From NCBI RefSeq assembly GCF_002127325.2, contig NC_035436.2, positions 82,581,716 through 82,645,715 of the forward strand: 64,000 nt of DNA, given 5' to 3'. Source of the DNA: Helianthus annuus. Lineage: Eukaryota; Streptophyta; Magnoliopsida; Asterales; Asteraceae. Each line of letters begins with the position of its first letter. Within the stretch, counting starts at the first letter, position 1. Position numbers and translations under genes: made by a program. The notes beneath the pieces are model-generated. The model searched no databases. It saw nothing but the letters and a program-made list of their open reading frames with translations, and was not told the DNA's origin. Of this stretch, positions 35,341-46,093 are shown piece after piece.

Positions 35341-35645
35341 AAATTCTTAAACAGTCAGTTCAAGCGAAATAACAAACTTCAAATGAAATCACAATCTTAA
35401 GCGAAATCCCTGTTCAAGCGGAATCAGTTCGTTCAAGCGAAATCTCCTTTCAAGCGAATACACTTTCGAGCGAAAATAGCACTTTTAAGCGGAATCACCA
35501 GGTATGTTCAAGCGAGATACCAGTTTCAAGCGGAATCAACAGAACTTTCAAGCGGAATATGGTTTTCAAGCGGAATCAACAGAACTTTCAAGCGGAATAT
35601 GGTTTTCAAGTGGAATCAACAAACTAATTTCGCTTGAAATGCTGC
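35341..35645 (-). repeat. TTCAAGCGGAATC repeat cluster in element C leader
   Basis: About 14 copies of a 13-base unit, TTCAAGCGGAATC or TTCAAGCGAAATC, lie between the primer site and gag. One near-identical 40-bp block is doubled at about 35530-35610. The same unit occurs inside the C LTRs and at about 45045. Confidence 0.85.
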
Positions 35646-36739
35646 TGATGTCTGTCACATCTGTGTCACTGTGACCGTCAAACAAATGCCAAACCAATGA
35701 AATTTTGTATTTCATACTTGAGAACTGTATAAATATGTGTATCGTTTGCACATATCAATTCTCGTTCGATTTCAAGCTCTAAATCGCTTTCTGGAAAGTT
35801 ATACGCAAACTGGTGTGTAAACGCAGTCAAGTTTAATGCGACAAACACTCCGGAATAGTGAAATAGGCTTAACATACCTTAAATAACCTTCACATAACTT
35901 AGAAATAAGTTTTGGATGGTTTGGTATGCCGAAATCAAGTTTGTTCAATCGCAGGGACTATTTGTGTCAAACTGCGAAACTATACCGATTCGTATGGTGT
36001 CGAACAGTCCGGAACTTGATCATAAGTTAAACATACCATATATAACCTAAAAATGGCTTAGAAATAAGCTTTGATAGGTTCGGTGTGCGAAAACATGCTT
36101 ATATGATCTTACAGGGACTAAAAGTGTCAAAAACAGCGTAAGTTTGCATTTTCGCGCGTATCTTACGTTCTGGACACATCTGGACATCCAAAATTTTTGT
36201 ACACACTAAAATATTTTTATTTTAGTGATCGCCATGCAAAAATTCCATTCGTCGCGTAATTTGGATCGTTTTCGCGTCCGTTCGAGTTTCGTCGTAAATA
36301 ACCAAGCAACGTGACCGTACGACCAAACGAACCGACATCCGAGATGTTTTTGAGCATGTTTTGAGTCCCCTATACTTTAACTTCATTTTAGAGCCTTGAA
36401 ATGAGGTTAACGGGGTTTAAACGCATCGAAAAAGGCTTTAAACACGTGCAGGGACCATTTCTGCCATTTTTGAAACTTTGCTGAACCTGATACATGGTAG
36501 CGTAGCGCGAGCACCTACTGCCTATGCCGTCGCGCTACGTGAGCATCACATCTGGGCAGAAAGTCTGTTTTCAGCAACAGTTTGTAAATTCAGGGGCCAA
36601 TCTTGCAATTTCTTTGTGTGGTAACCAAGTTACCACCTCTCCAAGGCATGCTAGCTGTCCCTAAACACATGTATGGTTGTGATTTAATGCTTAATGACCA
36701 AGAAAACCACTTGTAATGATCCTAGAGCATTACCACAAC

Positions 36740-36748
36740 TATAAATAG
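36740..36748 (+). promoter_or_regulatory. TATA box of LTR B3
   Basis: TATAAATAG, conserved in the other B copies and in F. Transcription would start about 30 bp downstream and run through the hairpin array. Confidence 0.65.
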
Positions 36749-36913
36749 CAAGGCCTTTCACTCCATTCTTTGCTCATTCCTCATTTCCTCCCTTCTTATC
36801 TGCTTTGGAGCTCTCTCAACTGATTTGGGACTTGTCTTCTTTGTAGAAAAGATAGCAAGGACTATTGTGAGCCTTCTTTCATTCTTTTTCTTGCTTTTTC
36901 CTTATGTAGTGCA

Positions 36914-37360
36914 GAAAGTCAAACAGTTTGGCCAACAGTTTGACTTTCGGTTTTGACCATCAATTGGTCAAGTCAAAGTTCAATTGAACTTTGAAACGTG
37001 ATTGTAATCACGATAGTTATAATCCTTCGTGATTATAACCGCTGATTACCATGTTAGCTAGTTGTAGTGTCGAGTCAAAGTTTCGGTCAAAATGCGTTTT
37101 AGCACGCATTTTGCAACGGAACTACTTTAGGGTATCAAAACACTTTGTTTTGATACCAAATCAGTAGGTTAAACCTGTTTTGACATGTTTAACTCGACAC
37201 TATTAGTTTGTGCTTGTTTAGGGTCGTAAGGTAAGCGGTCTAAACAACCGCTTACACTTCTGAACCCGACCCGTTTGGTCGATCTTTAGGATCCGACCAA
37301 GCTTAGTTAGTGATCATAGTTGCATAGGGAATAACCACTGAGGTTATACCTTATGATCAC
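36914..37360 (+). other. Eleven-hairpin array in LTR B3 (putative structured RNA)
   Basis: In order: GAAAGTCAAAC/GTTTGACTTTC (36914-36948), TTGACCA/TGGTCAA (36953-36971), an 11-bp palindrome (36973-36994), CGTGATT/AATCACG (36997-37012), GTTATAATC/GATTATAAC (37016-37039), CAAAATGCGT/ACGCATTTTG (37088-37113), GGTATCAAAACA/TGTTTTGATACC (37131-37157), an 11-bp stem with one mismatch (37168-37193), GTAAGCGGT/ACCGCTTAC (37231-37255), a TTGGTCGATC stem with one bulge (37275-37300), and GTGATCATA/TATGATCAC (37310-37360) enclosing ATAACC/GGTTAT. TAGTGTCGAGT (37065-37075) pairs with ACTCGACACTA (37192-37202) around three of them. No ORF explains this. Confidence 0.8.
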
Positions 37361-38057
37361 GTAGGATCGGTTAGTCATTTGCTAGTTAGCTTGTATGCCC
37401 ATAGGAAATGACCAAAATGCCCTTTTGAAGCTAAAATCCGTATTTTTGTCTATGTGAACACATTTTTGACAAGTAATCTGATTTAGTAACATGTTTAGGG
37501 ATAATTGGGCATGTAAGACTTGACATAGCACATAGATTACCATCCGAACATAGTTTTATGCTAACGACGCCTTATAGTAGCTTATGTTACCATAATGTGT
37601 CGAAACGGGTCAAAAGCACTTAGGTAGGGTCTATTAAATCATACCATATGAGTTCAATTACTCATTTGATTTATAGAACCTCATTCTATCCTATCTCCCG
37701 ATTTAGGTCCGGTTATTTACATAGTTACCTATATAGGGTGCCGTTTGATTCCCTGATCACTCTAGCTTTGCTTGGTTGTTGTTCAAGACTTCTAAGCACC
37801 CTCAGGTGAGTACATAGTCCCCTCTTTTACTGTTTTCAAACTGTTTTGGGGTGGAACACATGTGCCTACTTGATACTTTCATGTTTATCCCTTGTTTTTA
37901 TATCATATACTTACTTTGTTCAATAGTACACTATTAGTACATGATTTTACTACGTTTTGCTATGTATGTTCACTTAACATGCTAGCACATTGATTTCCAT
38001 GTACTACATTTTGTCGCATATGCTCATCCAGCATATGGACACATTGTTTTACATTTT

Positions 38058-38310
38058 GAACCGTTGTAACCATATGATCATTTGAACCGTTGTAACCATT
38101 TGATCATATGAACCGTTGGTAATCATTTGACTATGTGAACCGTTAGTAACCGTTGATTATGTGAATCGTTTGTAACCGTTGACTAGATGATCCGTTGGAT
38201 TATGTGAACCGTTTGTAACCATTTGACTATGTGAACCATTTGTGACTATTTGACTATGTGAACCGTTTGTAACCGTTGATTGACACGAACTGTTTGAATC
38301 TGTTTGAACC
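38058..38310 (+). repeat. Degenerate 25-bp tandem repeats in LTR B3
   Basis: About ten units of the type TGAACCGTTTGTAACCATTT plus GACTA. The same block is in B4 at 44062-44310; B1 has only a short AACGAGTTAAACGA-type array in the corresponding place. Confidence 0.8.
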
Positions 38311-38351
38311 GTTGGGTTAGGGAAGTGATTAGGTAACGGGGCGGGTATAAT

Positions 38352-38410
38352 GTGTTAAAAGCATGGTGGATACGCCGCTGGTACTTCCTATATATAAGTG
38401 CTTTTAATAC
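38352..38410 (+). other. 59-nt conserved LTR hairpin, B3 copy
   Basis: GTGTTAAAAGCA pairs fully with TGCTTTTAATAC (one G-T). B1 keeps the pairing with different bases at stem positions 1 and 4. Confidence 0.65.
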
Positions 38411-39023
38411 TTTATACATCGTTGCGTTGTCTAGATCACTTGGGCAATGGTAAACAAAACAAAGTTGTAATACAAGGTTTTTCCCAACAATATATTATAC
38501 TATTCGAGTTTTTATTCCATAAACGATTTACAAATCTGGATTTAATTAAACAAATGTTTTAGGGTTAAGAATCATGGCTACGAGGTTTTTATAAATTATA
38601 ACCAATTTGATTTGAGTTGGTTATTTATGTCGCAATACTATACTTTTCAAAACAAGGTTTTTAAATAAGTATTGCAATATGTAAAACGAGCCATGAATCT
38701 GAAACTCATACAAAACCTATGTACTTGCCGGCATTTTTATGCTGACGTACCTATTTTCACATGTGTTTCAGGTACAATAGTTGATGATGCTTGATTGATG
38801 ATATTGGTGTATTCTCACGTAGGAATGGACAAGGCGTTAGCGACTTTAAAACTTGGAGGATAATAGTTGTATTTATCTAATTTGTATCAAAACATTTAGT
38901 TCAATAATTCAATAAATCGAAACTATTTATTCCATGGTTGTGAAACAATGATTCTGTTACAACACTCCCCGACGTTTCCGCCACGTTTTGTTGTTTTACG
39001 TGGTCGGGGTGTGACAGAAAAGT

Positions 39024-39036
39024 TGGTATCAGAGCC
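39024..39036 (+). promoter_or_regulatory. Primer-binding site, tRNA-iMet type (element B)
   Basis: TGGTATCAGAGCC begins 7 bases after the 5' LTR end. Confidence 0.95.
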
Positions 39037-39614
39037 AATGGTTATAGGGAATTAGGTTATTAGTAATGCTTTAACCTAGACTAAAACCTTCCTAGGACCC
39101 TAACGCGAGTTTACTTGCGTTTAGTCATAAAACAATACCGTCACTTATCCTTAAGTGACAACCACAATAAGAACATAAATTTGATCTGCCTTGAAAACTA
39201 ATCATCTGTTCTAGGATGATTTATTATAAGGTTTTGAACCTTTCCAGTTTGACTCATATTTGGCTTAGTGCCTTTTGAGTTTTCAAACTCGTCAAAGTTT
39301 GGGTCTAAATAATGTGAACACGTGCAAACTGGAAGAGTGGATGCCTGTACCCTGGGTCTTCTGTCTAAGGCTAGAGTGTTCGTACAAATCCGCAGTATCG
39401 GACCAGTCACTCTTACCTGGGAACTCTTGGGGTGAGTGTCCACTTATAGGCAAGCATGTCTTCACGATACATTATATTGACCCGCTTACTTTGATTAGTC
39501 ACTGTCTCATTTGTTTGCTTTTGGTAACAAACAAATGGTCACAATCTTCATGCATTGTCATTTTCCTTTGGCTATCATTCGCTTGTTTCCTCCTATGCCT
39601 TCCATATTCTTCAA

Positions 39615-39982
39615 GATGCCTCTTCATCGCAACAACACACGAATGTCCGAACCAGGTGCTGCAGTTACCCAGCAAATAGGCGTCGTACTCCAGAGGACCG
39701 TTGATTTAGCTATCACCATGACTCGCCTCAGGGATGAAACCGTGTAAGGGAACTGCTCCTTGGTACAATCAATGCCACCGTCATCACCCAAATCAAATAC
39801 CCTGTTTCAAATGTACCCACGGTGGACGATGGGGGCATTTGGTTAACATCTGCCGCTTTGCGATCCAAAGCAAAGTTGTTACCAATCCTGCTGCTACTCA
39901 ACCTTCAAATTCTGCTTCATATGTCGCCTTGGCATATCTAGTGCCTCAACCTCATGAACTTTCTACCTTGTGTATCGACTGA
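39615..39982 (+). pseudogene. Decayed gypsy gag of element B
   Basis: MPLHRNNTRMSEPGAAVTQQ (39615 on) resembles the N-terminus of Tekay gags, with Arg/Asn-rich start and Ala/Gln helix. The frame stops at 39745. An overlapping frame from 39734 carries a broken nucleocapsid (CHRHHPNQIPCFKC... GHLVNICR), where the knuckle has lost its second cysteine. The central gag domain is missing, presumably deleted. Non-functional. Confidence 0.65.
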
Positions 39983-40814
39983 AGCACGCCTAGTGCTAGG
40001 TGTCGGAACACCTCTCGTTACACAAAATTCCAAAATCCAAAATAGGATCTTTCTATCCTCATAATTAGATCCTTATGGATGATTATCAATCAAATCGGAG
40101 ACCTAAATTGAATTATTCGTATGCATTAATACGTATATTACGATTCAATAAGGACAAAGCCGAATTCCTATTAAGATTTTCCTATCTTCATAAATAGATT
40201 CTTGAAAATGATTAAAGTGCCAAATGAAATCCACGGATTGGATTCCTGGTATGCTTTAAGTATCCGCGTTCAAAGATAACAATTTAAAGGCCAAATTAAA
40301 CAATTATGTGATTATATGCTTATGTTCTCCCTTTTATGTTTTTGTGATCCAATTTTGTTATCCAAATCCTCGTAGAATCTTCCATATCTTCGTATAAGGG
40401 ATTCATAGTAGGATATCCAAAGGTACTATCTTAAATCCTTAATGGACTTCTACGTTGGAGTTGAGTCCCTTGGGTTATGAAGTACTATTCCATAATTAGA
40501 CCCCTTGAGTGGTCTAGTTAAACAGATTGATCCAAAATTCTGGTTAGGAATATCATGTGATGATATAGCTGAAAAGACTCCTTGAGTGGTCTAATTAAAG
40601 AGATCTTTTGTTGATCTAATTAAAAGGACCCTATGGTAGTCTAGCCACACTCATCACAGGTTTGATTTTTCTTCCCCTACACATTATGAAATGAACTGTG
40701 CAGACTGTGCAAGGAATTACGTAATTATGGAGGCCTACATAATTATGGAATTTAGTGCACAGAAACCACAGCGAGTTTTGTCATGCGTCTAGAGTGAACC
40801 CTGTTCATTTTCAA
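39983..40814 (+). mobile_element. Element B internal noncoding region
   Basis: No gene is seen. It contains short recurring phrases (GAGTGGTCTAATTAAA-type, 40485-40640). Confidence 0.5.
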
Positions 40815-41525
40815 TTCTGATGAAGCACCCGTTGAAGAAAAATGAACTAGCTACGCATTTTTCACTTCTGAAAGAATATCCGTTGATGGAAATGAATATC
40901 CGTTTGTTTAATCCTTCATTTCCGTTCTGATGAAGAATCCGTTGAAGAAAATGGATCAACCATTCATTTTCGCTTCTGAAGAATATCCGTTGATGGAAAT
41001 GAATATCCGTTTGTTTAATCCTTCATTTCCGTTCTGATGAAGAATCCGTTGAAGAAAATGGATCAACCATTCATTTTCGCTTCCGAAGAATATCCGTTGA
41101 TGGAAACGAATATCCATTTGTTTAATCCTTCATTTCCGTTCTGATGAAGAATCCGTTGAGGAAAATGGATCATCCATTCATTTTCGCTTCTGAAGAATAT
41201 CCGTTGATGGAAATGAATATCCGTTTGTTTAATCCTTCATTTCCGTTCTGATGAAGAATCCGTTGAGGAAAATGGATCATCCATTCATTTTCGCTTCTGA
41301 AGAATATCCGTTGATGGAAATGAATATCCGTTTGTTTAATCCTTCATTTCCGTTCTGATGAAGAATCCGTTGAGGAAAATGGATCATCCATTCATTTTCG
41401 CTTCTGAAGAATATCCGTTGAAGGAAATGAATATCCGTCTGATTATCCTTTTCATTTCCGTTTCTGAGGAAACATCTGTTGAAAATGACTCCATCTGTTC
41501 ATTTTCGTTTCTGAAGAATGTCTGT
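40815..41525 (+). repeat. 107-bp minisatellite inside element B
   Basis: The phrase CCGTTCTGATGAAGAATCC recurs at 40922, 41029, 41136, 41243 and 41350, exactly 107 bp apart each time. Copies are nearly identical in the middle and degenerate at both edges. It has no reading frame conserved across units. Confidence 0.95.
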
Positions 41526-41602
41526 TAAGGAAATGATAGGATTATGCTTTGCATATCTCTAGTGGTTATTTGACACAAAGTCACAGACAGACTCCTACGA
41601 AT

Positions 41603-41638
41603 AAATTTCGGGACGAAATTTCCTAAAGTAGGGGAGAC
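41603..41638 (+). promoter_or_regulatory. Hairpin and polypurine tract of element B
   Basis: AAATTTCGGGACGAAATTT (41603-41621) forms an 8-bp hairpin, followed by AGTAGGGGAGAC directly before the 3' LTR. The hairpin is identical to that of element A. Confidence 0.85.
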
Positions 41639-44600
41639 TGTGACACCTGTGTCACTGTGAGCGTCAAACAAATGCCAAACCAATGAAATTCTGTATTTCA
41701 TACTTGGGAACTGTATAAATATGTGTATCGTTTGCACATATCAATTCTCGTTCGATTTCAAGCTCTAAATCGCTTTCTCGAAAGTTATACGCAAACTGGT
41801 GTGTAAACGCAGTCAAGTTTAATGCGACAAACACTCCGGAATAGTGACATAGGCTTAACATACCTTAAATAACCTTCACATAACTTAGAAATAAGTTTTG
41901 GATGGTTTGGTATGCCGAAATCAAGTTTGTTCAATCGCAGGGACTATTTGTGTCAAACTGCGAAACTATACCGATTCGTATGGTGTCGAACAGTCCGGAA
42001 CTTGATCATAAGTTAAACATACCATATATAACCTAAAAATGGCTTTGAAATAAGCTTTGATAGGTTCGGTGTGCGAAAACATGCTTATATGATCTTACAG
42101 GGACTAAAAGTGTCAAAAACAACGTAAGTTTGCATTTTCGCGCGTATCTTACGTTCTGGACACATCTGGACATCCAAAATTTTTGTACACACTAAAATAT
42201 TTTTATTTTAGTGATCGCCATGCAAAAATTCCATTCGTCGCGTAATTTGGATCGTTTTCGCGTCCGTTCGAGTTTCGTCGTAAATAACCAAACAACGTGA
42301 CCGTACGACCAAACGAACCGACATCCGAGATGTTTTTGAGCATGTTTTGAGTCCCCTATACTTTAACTTCATTTTAGAGCCTTGAAATGAGGTTAACGGG
42401 GTTTAAACGCATCGAAAAAGGCTTTAAACACGTGCAGGGACCATTTCTGCCATTTTTGAAACTTTGCTGAACCTGATACATGGTAGCGTAGCGCGAGCAC
42501 CTACTGCCTATGCCGTCGCGCTACGCGAGCGTCACATCTGGGAAGAAAGTCTGTTTTCAGCAACAGTTTGTAAATTCAGGGGCCAATCTTGCAATTTCTT
42601 TGTGTGGTAACCAAGTTACCACCTCTCCAAGGCATGCTAGCTGTCCCTAAACACATGTATGGTTGTGATTTAATGCTTAATGACCAAGAAAACCACTTGT
42701 AATGATCCTAGAGCATTACCACAACTATAAATAGCAAGGCCTTTCACTCCATTCTTTGCTCATTCCTCATTTCCTCCCTTCTTATCTGCTTTGGAGCTCT
42801 CTCAACTGATTTGGGACTTGTCTTCTTTGTAGAAAAGATAGCAAGGACTATTGTGAGCCTTCTTTCATTCTTTTTCTTGCTTTTTCCTTATGTAGTGCAG
42901 AAAGTCAAACAGTTTGGCCAACAGTTTGACTTTCGGTTTTGACCATCAATTGGTCAAGTCAAAGTTCAATTGAACTTTGAAACGTGATTGTAATCACGAT
43001 AGTTATAATCCTTCGTGATTATAACCGCTGATTACCACGTTAGCTAGTTGTAGTGTCGAGTCAAAGTTTCGGTCAAAATGCGTTTTAGCACGCATTTTGC
43101 AACGGAACTACTTTAGGGTATCAAAACACTTTGTTTTGATACCAAATCAGTAGGTTAAACCTGTTTTGACATGTTTAACTCGACACTATTAGTTTGTGCT
43201 TGTTTAGGGTCGTAAGGTAAGCGGTCTAAACAACCGCTTACACTTCTGAACCCGACCCGTTTGGTCGATCTTTAGGATCCGACCAAGCTTAGTTAGTGAT
43301 CATAGTTGCATAGGGAATAACCACTGAGGTTATACCTTATGATCACGTAGGATCGGTTAGTCATTTGCTACTTAGCTTGTATGCCCATAGGAAATGACCA
43401 AAATGCCCTTTTGAAGCTAAAATCCGTATTTTTGTCTATGTGAACACATTTTTGACAAGAAATCTGATTTAGTAACATGTTTAGGAATAATTGGGCATGT
43501 AAGACTTGACATAGCACATAGATTACCATCCGAACATAGTTTTACGCTAACGACGCCTTATAGTAGCTTATGTTACCATAATGTGTCGAAACGGGTCAAA
43601 AGCACTTAGGTAGGCCTTTCAATCAGAATGTAGGGTCTATTAAATCATACCATATGAGTTCAATTACTCATTTGATTTATAGAACCTCATTCTATCCTAT
43701 CTCCCGATTTAGGTCCGGTTATTTACATAGTTACCTATATAGGGTGCCGTTTGATTCCCTGATCACTCTAGCTTTGCTTGGTTGTTGTTCAAGACTTCTA
43801 AGCACCCTCAGGTGAGTACATAGTCCCCTCTTTTACTGTTTTCAAACTGTTTTGGGGTGGAACACATGTGCCTACTTGATACTTTCATGTTTATCCCTTG
43901 TTTTTATATCATATACTTACTATGTTCAATAGTACACTATTAGTACATGATTTTACTACGTTTTGCTATGTATGTTCACTTAACATGCTAGCACATTGAT
44001 TTCCATGTACTACATTTTGTCGCATATGCTCATCCAGCATATGGACACATTGTTTTACATTTTGAACCGTTGTAACCATATGATCATTTGAACCGTTGTA
44101 ACCATTTGATCATATGAACCGTTGGTAATCATTTGACTATGTGAACCGTTAGTAACCGTTGATTATGTGAACCGTTTGTAACCGTTGACTAGATGATCCG
44201 TTGGATTTGTGAACCGTTTGTAACCATTTGACTATGTGAACCATTTGTGACTATTTGACTATGTGAACCGTTTGTAACCGTTGATTGACACGAACTGTTT
44301 GAATCTGTTTGAACCGTTGGGTTAGGGAAGTGATTAGGTAACGGGGCGGGTATAATGTGTTAAAAGCATGGTGGATACGCCGCTGGCACTTCCTATATAT
44401 AAGTGCTTTTAATACTTTATACATCGTTGCGTTGTCTAGATCACTTGGGCAATGGTAAACAAAACAAAGTTGTAATACAAGGTTTTTCCCAACAATATAT
44501 TATACTATTCGAGTTTTTATTCCATAAACGATTTACAAATCTGGATTTAATTAAACAAATGTTTTAGGGTTAAGAATCATGGCTACGAGGTTTTTATAAA

Positions 44601-45021
44601 TTATAACCAATTTGATTTGAGTTGGTTATTTATGTCGCAATACTATACTTTTCAAAACAAGGTTTTTAAATAAGTATTGCAATATGTAAAACGAGCCATG
44701 AATCTGAAACTCATACAAAACCTATGTACTCGCCGGCATTTTTATGCTGACGTACCTATTTTCACATGTGTTTCAGGTACAATAGTTGATGATGCTTGAT
44801 TGATGATATTGGTGTATTCTCACATAGGAATGGACAAGGCCTTAGCGACTTTAAAACTTGGAGGATAATAGTTGTATTTATCTAATTTGTATCAAAACAT
44901 TTAGTTCAATAATTCAATAAAACGAAACTATTTATTCCATGGTTGTGAAACAATGATTCTGTTACAACACTCCCCGACGTTTCCGCCACGTTTTGTTGTT
45001 TTACGTGGTCGGGGTGTGACA
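41639..45021 (+). repeat. Element B 3' LTR (copy B4)
   Basis: 3383 bp, nearly identical to B3. TATAAATAG is at 42726, the hairpin array at 42900-43346, the 25-bp repeats at 44062-44310 and the 59-nt hairpin at 44357-44415. Confidence 0.95.
42900..43346 (+). other. Hairpin array in LTR B4
   Basis: Same as 36914-37360, shifted by 5986 bases; all stems are intact. Confidence 0.8.
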
Positions 45022-45238
45022 ATGTCATCATTCTCTCGCTGATTTTCAAGCGGAATAACAAAATTTGTCAGTTTTAGATCGATTTTAGGCCTGAAACTTT
45101 CAAGGCTTTGTTAAAACACTATTGCGCACATTCTGTGAGAAATTTAGCCAATTTTAACCGTGAAAATTTTTGAATTTTGAAAAAGAAGGTGTAGAAAACT
45201 GAATTCGCAAGTGAATTGGTATGAACTCTTCTTCCTGA

Positions 45239-45250
45239 GCTCTGATACCA
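45239..45250 (-). promoter_or_regulatory. Primer-binding site, tRNA-iMet type (element C)
   Basis: In sense TGGTATCAGAGC lies 2 bases inside the 5' LTR of C. Confidence 0.95.
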
Positions 45251-45252
45251 CT

Positions 45253-45705
45253 TGTAGGATCGTATTCGGACCCGAACGAGTCGATCAGAGAGTTTATCTC
45301 AAAACGAAAGGCAGAAACAGACGTATCGAGGTCAATTCAGCACACAAATCACTTTAATTGTCGATATTATTGATATAATGATGTTTTACAGCGTGCCGAC
45401 ACTTCGGCAGCACTTCGTTGCAAAAACGGAAAATCTATATGTGATTTCACTTGGAACAGCCTATAAATAGGCGTATGATTCCTCTTGAACACATCTCAAG
45501 CGGAATTAATCATGAAACTTTCAAGCGAAATCAGCATAATTACTCGAGCGGAATTAGAACATATTTAATTTCGCTTGAACATGACCTGATGTCATTTCAA
45601 GCGGAATCACCACTAATTTTCACTTTCTTGTTTTTCGTGCCATGATCTAACTAGTTCTATACAAGACTCGATACAAGACGAAGTCGACAGACGCATGCAC
45701 CAACA
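45253..45705 (-). repeat. Element C 5' LTR
   Basis: 453 bp, 96-97% identical by eye to 29222-29675. It carries the C promoter on the minus strand. Confidence 0.92.
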
Positions 45706-46093
45706 CTTAGCATATCATTGATTTAAATTGCTTTTTGCTTCGTATATTGACTTAGCATGCCTAGCACATTGATTTCAAGGATCCATTTTGCTCCATGTTG
45801 ACTTAGCATATCTAGCACCTTGATTTCATGAACATTTTACTTAGTATGTTGACTTAGCATACTTAGTACATAGTTCACAAAGACACTTTACATGGCACGC
45901 TTACATTCATTATGACATTTTGTTATGTTGAACGAGACAAGATACATTCATTAACATTATCCCGCCGACCGGTAGTATGTACGGTTTACCATAGGTTTAA
46001 TAACCTCATTCCCGCTTCCTAGTTTGTTCGTAAGTATCCATTTGGGGAATGACAGAATCCGATGAAAATTTGATAAACCTTTGTCTTTATAAG
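45706..46093 (+). mobile_element. Gypsy LTR B2, continuation
   Basis: Resumes B2 after copia C. The GACTTAGCATGCC phrases repeat on both sides of the break, and CCGACCGGTA...TACCATAGG matches B1 near 2275. It is broken again at 46093 by LTR D1. Confidence 0.75.

Larger units (their letters stand above)
35653..39016 (+). repeat. Element B 5' LTR (copy B3)
   Basis: Starts TGTCACATCTGTG and ends GGGGTGTGACA. It contains TATAAATAG (36740), a hairpin array (36914-37360), a CAG|GTGAGT donor-like site (about 37806), a 25-bp repeat block (38058-38310), a 59-nt hairpin (38352) and a TTTCAG acceptor-like site (about 38771). Confidence 0.95.
35653..45021 (+). mobile_element. Ty3/gypsy element B, non-autonomous (gag remnant), nested in C
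   Basis: LTRs at 35653-39016 (3364 bp) and 41639-45021 (3383 bp) flank only 2.6 kb. A perfect 5-bp duplication ATGTC is at 35648-35652 and 45022-45026. The tRNA-iMet primer site, hairpin and polypurine tract are intact. The inside has a decayed gag and a 107-bp minisatellite but no pol. The LTRs are nearly identical apart from a 20-bp deletion near 37625 in the left one, so insertion is recent. It was presumably mobilised by Tekay-type relatives such as element A. Confidence 0.93.
29222..45705 (-). mobile_element. Ty1/copia element C, gag-only, interrupted by gypsy B
   Basis: Minus-strand copia element. LTRs at 29222-29675 and 45253-45705 (454 and 453 bp) start TGTTGGTGCATGCG in sense and end GATCCTACA. 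Flanks CTTAA (left) and CTTAG (right) are a 5-bp duplication with one change. The primer site and polypurine tract are both present. The body holds gag but no recognisable protease, integrase, RT or RNase H. Without the nested gypsy (35653-45021 plus one ATGTC) it is about 7.1 kb. The LTRs differ at roughly 16 sites by eye (3-4%), so C is older than the inserted B. It probably depended on another copia for pol functions. Confidence 0.88.

Noticed and set aside
39275..39679. 134-codon ORF upstream of the B gag remnant
   Set aside because: Hydrophobic and Cys-rich without family features; the gag-like frame overlaps it.
40815..41525. Regular repeats resembling a CRISPR array
   Set aside because: The 107-bp unit is repeated whole with no unique spacers, lies inside a gypsy element, and the genome is a plant's.
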